Positions 52,483-63,171 of a DNA stretch of 64,000 nucleotides are shown piece by piece (position 1 is the stretch's first letter; each line of letters opens with the position of its first letter). The notes under the pieces are model-generated. The model worked only from the letters and a program-made list of their open reading frames with translations. It was not told the DNA's origin and searched no databases. Source of the stretch: Chlorella sorokiniana (Eukaryota; Chlorophyta; Trebouxiophyceae; Chlorellales; Chlorellaceae); the NCBI GenBank assembly GCA_025917655.1, contig CP084619.1, positions 4,073,001 through 4,137,000 of the forward strand, written 5' to 3'. Position numbers and translations under genes: made by a program.

Positions 52483-54092
52483 GTCATGGCGTGCCGCCAC
52501 CCCTGCGCTTACCGGTGACGCTTTGAATTGACTGTCACCCTCCCTCTGTTGTAGATGGGCCCTTTGAGAAACTCTATCAAGCCCACGTGGCAGACAGCTC
52601 AAGAGACGACGAGCTCCTCATGCTGATGGTCAACGTGCGTGGCGTTTTGCTGGGGATTGGCAGGGCGTGCCAGTGACGCAGCAGGGGCAGCTGGCAGCAT
52701 CTGCCTTCTCCATGCTGCCCTCCTCTGCACACACCACTGCTAAATGCCATGAAGCGCATGTACCGATGCTGTTGTGTGTGCAGTTGCTCATGTGGACGTG
52801 CGTGGCGGCCCATCTGCCATCCATTTCTGACGACCGCACCCAGCAGCCGTGGCTGCTTCTGCCGTGGCTGGCTCTGCTGCCCCTCGCAGTGCGGCTGTCC
52901 CTCATGCTCTTCCACTGGCCCTTCTACCGGCAGCATTGCGCTATGGTGGCAGGCCTCGCGCAGTTTCTGTCCAACATCACTTCCATCTCTACGCTGCACA
53001 GCGTCGCCGAGGAGCGCTGCTGCCGCTGCTCGACCCTGCGGCTCGGGGCCGCTTGATGGCATTCGTGCCGCTGCTGGCGGTGAGCCGAGGCTCTGCTGCC
53101 GCTCACATGGGATGCCACTCACATGGAATCGCCACAGTGAACAGTGTGTTTGACAGCCCCGGTTGTGGCTTCTCCTGCAGTCTTTCTACCTCTGCACCCA
53201 GGCCCTGTTCAGCGCCCTGCCATACGCGGTGCGCTTCGCGCTTTCTACCCAGGCGCTCGTGTTCAGCGTGAGCCAGGGCAGGGACATGGTGCGTGGCATG
53301 TTATGGGGCGCAGCAGACCTGCAGGCACAACTTCTGAGCGGAGGCGGTGCACAGCATCATGGCCTGTCACCGCTCACAAGCAGCCTTCAAACGCACCCGT
53401 GCACTCAACAGCCACATGCTGGGTGGACCCTGTTGTGCAGCTATACACTCTGCCGACCTCCTGCGGCCACCTTGCTTCCGCAAACCACCAGCCCGGCGGT
53501 TGGTTCCCGCCCGCTGCCCTCACCCGCTCGGGCTGGACGCAGCGCGGCTGCCAGCGTGCCTGCGTGGTGCTACTGGGCGCGGTGTACTGCGGCTCGCTTT
53601 GGGTGGCGTACTGGCGTGAGGTGCGCCGGGAGGGTGTGCTGGGGTGCGTGTGTGTGCGGTGGGTGGGTGTTTGGCTGGAGGGGATGGTGGAGGGTGCGGG
53701 GAGGCGGCGGCGGCTGTAGGGGCTTTGAACGAGCGGGTGCCAGGGATTCCCTGTTGCCCTGCCTCCCTGGTGTTCTGCCGCAACAAGCGGGTGTCGCCCT
53801 GCAGGTGAGCCAGCGCAAGACGTTTGCCCAGGCGCGGGGCCGGGCGCTGAGCACCGCCTGGCTGGATGCTTGGAGCCCGCTCTACTTCACCCTGCCAGCA
53901 CTGCTACAGGCAAGGCTGCTGGCTGCGCCTTGCCTGCTGCCCATGCTTGCGCTGCAGCCAGCCCTGCATGTGTCGGGTGTCGCCGGGTCAGTCCTCATGG
54001 GGCCGTGGCTGATCCTGCCGGGTGCAGATGTTGACGCTGTGGAGCCTTTGGGAGTGAGTCGGCAACATCCCCTTGTCACCTCATGCAATTGA
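52301..54092 (+). CDS. Polytopic membrane protein, unknown function
   Basis: Exon 1 (MMHAGTPWTSANGQPAVELQ, a TM HLLFSGVAAIVANLVASTGL) joins by phase 1 at gtgacg (52514) to DGPFEKLYQAHVADSSRDDE ending LLMLMVN at 52634. Further exons each carry hydrophobic helices: LLMWTCVAAHL, WLLLPWLALLPLAVRLSLML, FVPLLA, SFYLCTQALFSALPYAVRFA, VVLLGAVYCGSLWVAYWRE and LYFTLPALLQ with SQRKTFAQARGRALSTAWLD. About seven TM segments. A later in-frame ATG (52481) would give MSWRAATPALT-DGPFEK and avoid most of the antisense overlap. If the GC site at 53911 is a donor, the true end lies further on; otherwise TGA is at 54090-54092. Not recognised. Confidence 0.58.
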
Positions 54093-54546
54093 AATGTGTA
54101 TATAATTCATACATGTATATACCCTTAAGCCATCACATCACACTTCCTGTTGCGTTTCGCGGCTGCAACACCTTGCTACGCCTACTCGCACTTGTACACC
54201 GGAGGCAGTATGGCTGCACCGGTTCTATTTCTGCATGCATGTGTATGCCCTCGGGTCACTCCCGACTTCCATGTGCATGCACTTTCCCTTGCACGAGCGC
54301 CCACTTATTCCGAGCCTTCCAACTACCTGTCTCTCTAGCTGCGCTCACCTCTGGTCTTCCTCATCCAGCGTTGTTGGCATGCGGCACAGAGCGGAGCTGA
54401 TGATATCATAGCGACTCTTTGAAAGCGTTTAAGCTTCAAGTTTGCTGCTGATGATGAGTGTGAAGCAGAACATCATGTCACCCACAGAGGTTTGTGGGCG
54501 GAGCACAACTCGCCCCCAACCCAGCGCTCGTTTGTCCCGAGCTGGG
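54093..54546. other. Convergent intergenic region
   Basis: 454 AT-rich bases, with TATA-like alternation at 54097-54122, between facing genes. No signal recognised. Confidence 0.45.
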
Positions 54547-56999
54547 TTATGCATCAGGGCGGTTGGCATTGTGATGCCGCTGCCACGCAATCCAGGACTC
54601 ACTGGCAGAAACAATTGGATGAGGGTCTGAGAGTAGCCAACAATCTTCGTCTTTGATAAGGTCGAGGTGCTGCTCCACTTGCATGCCGCTGACTCCCACG
54701 CGAGCAGCTTCCGCCGCCACCGGCTCTCCCCGTGCACCAGCCCCAGCTCCGCCCTGGGGAAGCTGTAGTGAGCTGCCTCTGCCTGCGGCAGCCGCCAGTG
54801 CAGAGGCCGGCAGGCAGGCACGCCGCTGGAGGCACCAGCCTGCGGCTGGCAGCTGTCAAGAAACCATAAACCAGCCGCGCTGAGCGCGGTGCGCTTGTCG
54901 GCCGGGCTGGACCAGCCCCCGCCTGCCTGCACCAGCAGCGCTGCAGGCAGGCAGGACCCAGCACCACAGGCGCTCAACATGCGCGAGCTATATCGTAGCG
55001 GTGGCCTGCCCCACATGCCTGTACCGCCCACATATTCATACTGCTGCAGCCCAGCCACAGCCTGAAGCTCACCGTCTGAGCGGCAGGGGTCTAGCCGTGG
55101 CGCAGCTGGAAGGCGCAGCGCCTGCGTGTGGACACAGCGGCTGGGGGATGAACCCGCATCAGCGCCACATCATGCCGCTCTTGGACGTGCGTCAGCTGCA
55201 GAATGCAATTGAGCACCAACGTTGCTACGGAGGTTGGGGCAGCTGGCCAGGAAACCGCCGAGCTTGCCGGTGCTACAGAGCTGACCCCCATGGACACGCA
55301 ACAGCGCATCAGCAGCCCGCTTCTAGGCCATTCACGTTCAGGCTGGTGTGCTGGCACTCGCAAAGCGAGCTGCAGGTCACAAAGCCCTCTCCCTCCAGCT
55401 GCAGCAAGCCGTCCTCCTCAGACAGCCCATGCCGGATGCCGTCCGCTGCCGAAGCGTTCCACGCCGCCGCAAGCCCCAGCGAGGCGGAGGTGGGCAGCAT
55501 TACCATCTGCCCGGGGTTGTCTGCAGCATGCATACAGCACAGCAATCTGCTGGGTCGGTTCTTTCGAGAAAGTCGAGGTGGGGAGGCGCACCTACCTGGC
55601 CCATGGAGAAGCCAGGCGCCGTCTGCGTCGGCATCCTCAATGAACGCCAGGTAAGACTGCCACAGCAGCTTGACGGCAGACACGGACCCCGCATCTGATG
55701 GTTGGAGGCGAGAAGGCATTGTAACTTGTCAGGCCACAGGAAGCCCGCACAACGCTGCTCAGGGCAGTGGCTGCCACGGCTGCGGCGCCCACCTGCCACC
55801 ATGACAGCATAGCCCTCCCGAAGCGCTCGCAGCAATGCGGCAGCCATGAGCCAGCCATTCCCTGATGAGACCCGCTCGTCGTGATGCCCATCGCTGCCTG
55901 CAGTGAGCACAGGGCGGGTGCAGGTGAGCAGAGTGTGTCAAGGAAAAACCCGACTGCGGAGCCAGGTTCAAGGATTGGAAGACGGGGGGCACCTGCTCTC
56001 CGCACAGCTGGCGGCGGCTCCACCAGCAGCTGCGACGCATCAGCGCAGGGCAGGTTGAGGTCTGCGCAGGCCTCCAGGTCAGCGGGGGTCCAGGTCACCA
56101 TTAGGTAGTTGCGCACGCCGCCGTGCTTGACCAGGGAGTAGACTGCAAGGGGGGTGACGGGGGCGCAGAGAGCTCCAGCATCACGGCCGCTGCGCGGCGA
56201 AAGGAGGGAGGCACCAGCGACGGCGAGGTTTTGCGTGCATTTCGGGAAGGCCGTTGCCACTCACTGCTGTTCTGCGCCACAACTGCATCTGCCTTTGTGA
56301 AGTGCATCAGCGCCACGGCCCCGTCGTAGCCTCCAATGGCTGACGCCCGCAGGCGCAGCAGCTTGTCAAAGCCGTGCACCCCGGCGTACGGCAGCAGCGG
56401 CGTGCGGGTGGGCAGCAGCCAGGGTGCCGCCTCAAACTCGGCCGCCAGGTGGCGGCTGAGCGGCGGCGAGCCGCGCCGCCGCTTGTCCATCATGTGCCCT
56501 GGGTTGTCCTGGTGGGACAGGGTGGGAAGGCAGCTGTCACATTGAAGAGCAGCAGCTTTGCTGGGAGGATAACAGCCAGGGCATGCTGGCAACACACCTG
56601 CAGCCACTTGTACGACGCCTCTCGAGGCAAGCGCAAACTCTCCGTGCGTGCTTGCACCCGGCTGGGGAGCCTCAGCCATCTCCCATTCTGGATCGCCGGC
56701 AGATGGGCTGCAAGCTGCGCCATGACCGGCGTCTGAGGCGTGGCCCGCTCTGCCGTGGTGGCGCCGACGCTGCCGCCCAGGGTGCTGGGGGCGCGGGGCA
56801 GCCAATCCCTGTGCAGCATGCGAGAAGGACAACATCTGCATCCTTGAACCCAAACCCTGCCTGGGAGGGTGGGCCTGCGTGCAATCTGGCAGTGGGGGCC
56901 CTTCCCATACCTGCGCCCTCTCCAGGCCTGGAGCACCAGGAGAAACGCCAGGCAGGCAGGCGCAGCCGCCCAGAGCTTTGCATCGTGTACGCGGTTCAT
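54547..56999 (-). CDS. Type II membrane sugar-transferase-like protein, copy A (DxD altered)
   Basis: First of three tandem paralogs resembling Golgi nucleotide-diphospho-sugar transferases (PF03407/GT77-like; inference from motif order). ATG 56999 gives an N-terminal signal anchor (MNRVHDAKLWAAAPACLAFL, LVLQAWRGRR). Shared blocks: [130 protein letters not shown] and AELGLVHG. At the metal-binding place copies B and C have D-I-D and D-T-D, but this copy reads D-A-G-S. It also lacks the PNWCTIGSPDWVP exon seen in B. Adding one base at the C run 54728-54731 gives a tail ending NANRPDA with TAA at 54547. Likely divergent or inactive as an enzyme. Confidence 0.78.
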
Positions 57000-57121
57000 T
57001 AAATTACTCGAGATCTCTGCGGATCTCCTGTCCTGAGCTATACAGCTTGAGGCGCCTCAATCCGCCGCAAGCCCCGCCCGGTCACGCCACCTCAGCACCA
57101 TCCTGTTTAGGGTTGAGAGGT

Positions 57122-57126
57122 TTACA
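57122..57126 (-). terminator. TGTAA signal of copy B
   Basis: 28 bases past the stop of copy B, on the minus strand. Confidence 0.6.
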
Positions 57127-57153
57127 AGAGCAAACATGAATCCTCAAGATGTA

Positions 57154-59453
57154 TCAGCACGTTTTGTCCTTGACAAGGTCGAATAGCTGCTCCGCCTGCT
57201 TGCCGCTGACCCCTGCGCGAGCAGCTGCCGCCGCCGCCGGCTCGCCGCCGTGCACCAGCCCCAGCTCTTCCCTGGGGCAGCTGTAGTGTGCTGCCTCCGC
57301 CTGCGGCAGCCGCCAGTGCAGGGGCCGGCAGGCAGCCACGCCGCTGGAGGCACCAGGCTGCGGCTGGCAGCCGGCAGGGCCCTCGCTGTCCATGAACCAA
57401 AATCCGGCTGCACGGAGGACCGCCTCCTTCTTTGCAGCTTCCGCCTCACAGATGACGTGCAGGTAAAGCACCGCCCAGTCGCAAGGGTCCACTCGAGGCA
57501 CCCAGTCGGGGCTGCCTATCGTGCACCAGTTGGGCGAGTAGGAGAAGTGGGAGGGCAGGTAGGTGCGCAGCACAGCCACCGCGTCGCGCCCCGCACCTGC
57601 CGTCAGCTGCGATGCGGCGGCGGGGCAGCAGGAGGCAGGCCTTAGTTGGGCTGCAAGGGGCGGTGGCTGGCCATCGCAATCAACCTCAGCAGCACGTCAA
57701 CTGCAGGGACAACACACTCAGGCGGGTTGGAATGAGGTGGGCATGCCAGACCAGCCGGGCTCACATTATGCGCGGCACGGAAGCAGCGGCACAGCGTGTT
57801 GCACCGCACGTAGGCGGTCCCCTCCAGCCCCGGCAGACCCTTCTGGTCTGTGAGCCCTTCCTCCATCATGGCCGCCGCAGACGCATTCCACGACCCGGCG
57901 AATGCCAGGCTGGCGGGGGTGGGCACCAGCACAAAGTGCCCCGTGTTGGCTGTGCGGGGTCAGGAAGCAAGCCGCAGCCAGGGCGTGAGTCCAGTCTGCC
58001 AGCACATGTCAGCAACCCTGACAGGTGGCAGCCCCTGACGCAGCGGCCATGAAGCAGCCGCAAAGCAGCAAAGCGCAGCGCGGCACGCTCACAGGCCGGC
58101 TTCTCCTCCAGCCACGCCCCGTCAGACTGTGCCTGCTCTATGTAGGCCAGGTAGGAACGCCACAGCGGCTTCACCGCATATGCGATATCGATATCTGCAG
58201 CAGGGGACGGCGCCCGCTTGTGATGCAAGCAGCGTGCGCCGGCTGTACGGGCCTCTGGCTTGTGCCCCTTGCGACTGCAGTCCCCCCCCCAAAAAAAAGG
58301 GTTACCATCACACACAACGCACACACCTCCCCCAACCCCACACCTGCCCCCGCTCGCACCCCCACACCCACACCCACCTGCCACCATGACCGCGTGCCCC
58401 AGGCGCAGCAGGTGTAGCAACAGTGCGGGCTTGAGCCATGACATGAGCAGGAAGTTGCGCTCGCGGTCAGCGCCCTTGCTGCCTGCCCCTGCGGCAGCAA
58501 CACGCAGGCGGGTACGGCGGGTTGGCGGCAGGCGGAGGTGACAATGACAAGGCCACCGCCTGCCGCCGAGCCAAGCTGTGCTTCGCTGCATGACAGCTGG
58601 CTTGAGCTGCTGCTGGCCGGTGCCCCGAGGTGCCCGGCAGACTCACTGAGGGGCTCAAGCAGCAGCTGCGACGCATCAGCGCAGGGCAGGTTGAGGTCGG
58701 CGCAGGCCTCCAGGTCAGCGGGGTCCAGGTCACCACCAGGTAGTTGCGCACGCCGCCGTGTTTGACCAGGGAGTAGACTGGGGGGGGCGCAGGGAACATC
58801 GACGTCACGGCCCATGCGCGGAGAAGCAGGGAAGGCACCACCGACGGCGGAGGGTTTGCGTGCCTTTCGGAAAGCCCGTAACCACTCACTGCTGTTCTGT
58901 GCCATGACGGCCCAACGTTTGCTGAACAACAGGAAGGCTATGGCCTTCTTGTGTTTGCCTGCCGGCCTTGCACGTAGGGCCAGCAGGCTGTCAAGGTTGT
59001 GCACCCCGGTGTAAGGCAGCAGCGGCGTGCGGGGGGCAGGAGCCAGGGCGCCGCCTCAAACTCCTCCAGCAGGGCTCTGTCGCTCCTCAGCGTGCCAGGG
59101 TTCCGCTGCAAGCGCTGGTAAGAGGCAAGGCTGGGCTGCAGCTGTGGAGCGCGGGCTGGCATGGCGGGTGCTGGCGGTGCCTGCCTGCTGAGGCGGCCAG
59201 AGGCGCCCTGCTGCCGTCTTTCATACATTGTCGGCGCGGCTTCTAATCTGCCGACACAGCATGGAAGGCCCTTCAGTTGTATGACAGGCAAGAAGAGGGG
59301 CCAGCCTCCAACAGGTTTCACATGTGCAGCTCACCGCCGGCTCATCAACGAGTTCCAGGCGCTAACGGTCACCAATCCCAATATGAACCCAATCGTGAGC
59401 CACACTCCCGGCCGAGAGTGTGGCTTTGGGTGTGTGGGCACCACCTGAAACAT
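57154..59453 (-). CDS. Type II membrane sugar-transferase-like protein, copy B
   Basis: ATG 59453 opens a signal anchor (HSRPGVWLTIGFILGLVTVS) in a separate first exon ending MSRR at donor gtgagc. Blocks as in copy [73 protein letters not shown], then an exon starting DIDIAYAVKPLWRSYLAYIE (intact DxD, about 58184-58195), [109 protein letters not shown] and the C-terminus LFDLVKDKTC. Two exons are one base short relative to copies A and C (G runs 58720-58723 and 59031-59036). Predicted lumenal glycosyltransferase; donor and acceptor unknown. Confidence 0.83.
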
Positions 59454-59872
59454 TCGTGCGCTCACAAACAGCCTTGTGTCGCGTGATCTGAGTCGGAGAA
59501 AGCCATGCGCATACTGAAATAATCAAGCGCGGCATCGGCATGTGTCATAATGCATGCGCCTCTGCCCCGCCTTTCGCCGCCAGCTGGGAGCATCCAGCCC
59601 TGGGTGCGCATGGTGAGCAGTGCATTTTGAAGTGTTATGAACGAATTGATGGCCATTTTGGGATGAAAGTGTTTCTGTCACATTCAGAAGAAAAAGCAGC
59701 ACTGGGTGACACGTGCAGCATGCCAGAATTGCGGCCAACGCAGAACAGGCAAAGCGAGTCAGCAGTATTGAGAACATCGGCATTGCATGCTAACATGCCG
59801 TTCAATGTTAGTGTTCAGTCTATCAGCGTGCTTATTTACTGAAACGTTTCCAGTGCGCCTGCCAGGCTTGCA
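59454..59872. other. Spacer between copies B and C
   Basis: 419 AT-richer bases: 3' region of copy C and promoter of copy B. Short frames on both strands are not protein-like. Confidence 0.5.
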
Positions 59873-62800
59873 TCACCGCAACAGGCGGGCCTTGGCCTCA
59901 GCGGGCCCCGGCGCCGGCGCATCCGGCCAGCACTCCTTGTCCCGAGAGGCAAGCAGCAGGCTCCACGCGTCCTTGCCCACCAGCCCTGCTCGCAGCGCCG
60001 CCACCGCCACCGGCATCTTGCCGTGCACCAGGCCCAGGTCGAAGGACTGGCAGGAGTAGTGCCGCGCCTCGACGCTGGGCTGCCGCCAGTGTCGCGGCGG
60101 GCACACGGGCACTTGGCTGGCGGAGCCCTCGCGGGGCGCACAGCCTGCGTGGGCAGAGCCAAGGCAGCGGGCTGAGCATGCCTGGTGAACACCCTCGCAA
60201 GCATGGAGCAGCCGTACAATGTGGGTGACCCGTCGTGCAAAACCGGTTGCCCAGCCTGCCTACCTTCGCTGTCCATGAACCAAAACCCTGCTTGCTGCAT
60301 GATGGCCTCCTTGGTGGCGGCGCCCCGGCGCAGATGGGGTGCATGAACAGCACTGCAGGGAGGAAACGATGCTGGTCAGAAGGGCCAGAGGCCCTTGAGC
60401 GGCAGGCTCGTCAGGACGCCGCGTGCTGGGAACACTGATGCCGAGCGCTGCCAGCGACGTGTGATGATGATGCCAGCACAGCACAGCACCTCGTGCGCTG
60501 CATGCCGCAAGCCGCAGCGTGTTGCTGTCACCGAGCGTCATGCGCTGGCTGCTGCCTGGTGGGCGGCGCCTCACCCGACCAGTCGCAGGGGTCAACGTCG
60601 GGCACCCACTCCGGGAGCCCACGGTGCAGCCGCTCTGGGTGTACATGAAGAAGCCCGGGAAGTAGACGGCAAACAGGGCCGTGCTCTCCCGCGTGCCCGC
60701 CTCCAGCATCTGCCAGCGCAAGGGGAGGGGGCGGGCAGGCGGCGTGGAGACGCACCTATGTCACACCACTCGAGCTACTGCCAGGCAGCGACCATCCATC
60801 CTGGCGGGCTAGGCGGTGTGTGAGCCCTGTGGCTGCTAGGATTCTGTGGAGGAGGCTGCCCACGCCCCAGCCCTGGCTCCCACCTGCAGCTTGTTCTTGT
60901 AGCACGCGCAGGGCGTGCGGCACGTCAGGTAGTGTGTGCCCTGGAAGTCAGGCAGGGCCTTCTGCTCAGCCACCAAGCGTTTCACGTTGGCCGCCGCCGA
61001 CGCGTTCCATGCCTCGGCAAAGCGCAGCGCGGGCTTGGTGGGCAGCAGCAAGAAGTGGCCGGAGTTTACTGCAGGGGAGGAGCAGGCAGGCTCAGGTATC
61101 GCGCTCGCCAGGCAGTTTACTCAGCAGGCAGCAGGCTGTCCCTTCCAGCCTGTCGCAGATGGCCATCCCTGCCGCCACTCACGTGGCATCTCTGCCTGCC
61201 AGGCGCCGTCGGCTGCGTTCCTGTCTGCATACTCGAGGTAGCTGTCCCACACCGGCTTGACGGCGTAGGACACATCAGTGTCTGTGTGGTTGTGAGGGCG
61301 ATTAGGGAAATGTGTGTGTTGGGTGTGAGTGTGTGTGTGCGCCCATGATGGGGATGGGGGCCGACTATAGTAAGAAGGACGTGTTGTGTTCCCTGCCAGG
61401 GGCTCAGGTGGACAGGCTCACACAAGCCGTGGCAGCCAAGACAGCCCCATGCTCAGCGTGTGCCAGGAGTAGCCCAGTCAGTGCAGGCATTCATGCTTGG
61501 CGGGCCGCAACCCACCAACAGAGAGCACAGCATAGCCCTGGCTCAGCGCACGAAGCACTACGGCGGGCTTGACCCAGGTCATGACCACGAAGTCGTGCTG
61601 CAGCAGCCTGTCGGTTGTGTCTGCAGCAGGAAGGGGTAGGGTGTTAGCATGCACGTGTGTGTGTGGAACACAGCAGCGACAGCTACCAGGCCGCACTATG
61701 CTTTCAATGTGCCTTCCAGGAGAGCACATGCAGCTGCTGCCGAAAGCTGTGACGCCTGCAGCAGCTCAGGCAGAGGGGGGCTCACAGATTGGCTCCACCA
61801 GCAGCTCTGACGCATCAGCGCAGGGCAGGTTGAGGTCTGCGCAAGCCTCCAGGTCAGCAGGGGTCCAGGTCACCACCAGGTAGTTGCGTACGCCGCCGTG
61901 CTTGACCAGGAGTAGACTGCAAGGGGGCGGCAGGGAGCTTAGGCGTCACGGCCTATGCGCGGCAGAAGGAGGGACGGCACTAGCGACGGCGAGGGTTTGC
62001 GTGCAGTTCGTGAAGCCCGTTACCACTCACTACTGTTCTGTGCCATGACCGCATAGGCCTTGCTGAACAGCAGGATGACGACGGCCTTCTCCTGGCTGCC
62101 CTGGGGGCTCCCCGCAAGCGCAGCAGCTGGTCAAAGCTGTGCACCCCAGCGTATGGCAGCAGCGGCGTGCGGGTGGGCAGCAGCCAGGGCGTCGCCTCAA
62201 ACTCCTCCAGCACGGCTCTGTCGCTTTCAAGCAGTGCTGGGTTGGCCTGCAACGCCAACAGGGAGATGGGAACATGAGGGGACTTGTTGCAGTCAGATTC
62301 ACAACGACAAAGGGAATTGGTTGGGTCATTCTGTTGTCCCTAAGAAGCATAGACCCTGGGGCAGCCAGGCCTGCCTGCATCGCATAGTACATTGACCGGC
62401 TCGGGCTCAACATGGGCATGCTGAGAGCGTGGCCTGCCCCTGCATGCGGGGTGATGGCACGCAAGGACTTCATGTGGATAGCCTGAAACTGGGCCGCAAC
62501 TTGTGCAGGGGCTGCCATGGCTGTGCAGAAGATGTCGGTGCATGCACAGCGGCTCCCTCTCCACACCTGGGAGGAGCGGCGGCAGCTGGCCGTCGGCAGC
62601 GGGCCGCCATCTTCTAGCCCAGCGCCTCCCGCTTCTGCCCGCATGCTTTCTGTTGCACAATGGAGTGGCACATGAATGGTGCTGAGAGAAGCTGAGGAAG
62701 CGTCCGTGCTGCGGCATCTGTAGATGGGCAGCAGATCCACGATTGACGCCCTTGTTCTCAAACTCACCCCGTCCTCCACAGATCCAATTGTAACCCGATG

Positions 62801-62898
62801 CCGAATAATAGCAGCATGCACACGGCGCTACTCGCAAGCTGACGCGAAGTGGGCCAATGCCGAAGGACATCTTCAAGACCTCCCCGCTTTTCCACCAT
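59873..62898 (-). CDS. Type II membrane sugar-transferase-like protein, copy C
   Basis: ATG 62898 gives a 44-codon first exon with a signal anchor ([19 protein letters not shown]) ending at gtgagt. Blocks: [92 protein letters not shown], an exon starting [20 protein letters not shown] (intact DxD, about 61271-61282), [75 protein letters not shown] and the tail [20 protein letters not shown]. It is the most diverged of the three in its C-terminal third and keeps a longer tail, which matches copy A's tail (KDEDCW). One-base contractions at 62103-62107 and 61910 relative to its paralogs. Confidence 0.8.
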
Positions 62899-63066
62899 GC
62901 TGCCCCGCACGTGGCCGAGCATAGAACGAAGTGCGAGAACAGCCGAGAGGGGTGCAGCCAAGAGCGGAGGCTGACATGGCAGCAAGCGGTACAGGCCTTT
63001 AAGTTTGCTTCCGCCTGCCACACACCGGCCCTCCCATTGCCACTTCCGGCTCTGCGGAAGCGTGTG

Positions 63067-63071
63067 TTACA
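63067..63071 (-). terminator. TGTAA signal of the last gene
   Basis: About 100 bases past the stop at 63172 on the minus strand. Confidence 0.5.
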
Positions 63072-63171
63072 GTCGAAGTGCGTGTGGCCATAGGAGTCGC
63101 AGCTGCGAGGTGGCAGCCGCAGACTACCGGCGGGCCGCGAGGAGGGCGATGCAGCCGGCATCAGCCCCGGC

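Noticed and set aside
54547-56999. Calling copy A a pseudogene because of its frame break
   Set aside because: The break is at a homopolymer like those in clearly functional neighbours; once allowed for, the C-terminus matches copies B and C. The altered DxD is a separate, real difference.
59523-59842. Short open frames between transferase copies B and C
   Set aside because: AT-rich spacer expected to hold the 3' end of C and promoter of B; neither frame has protein-like features.
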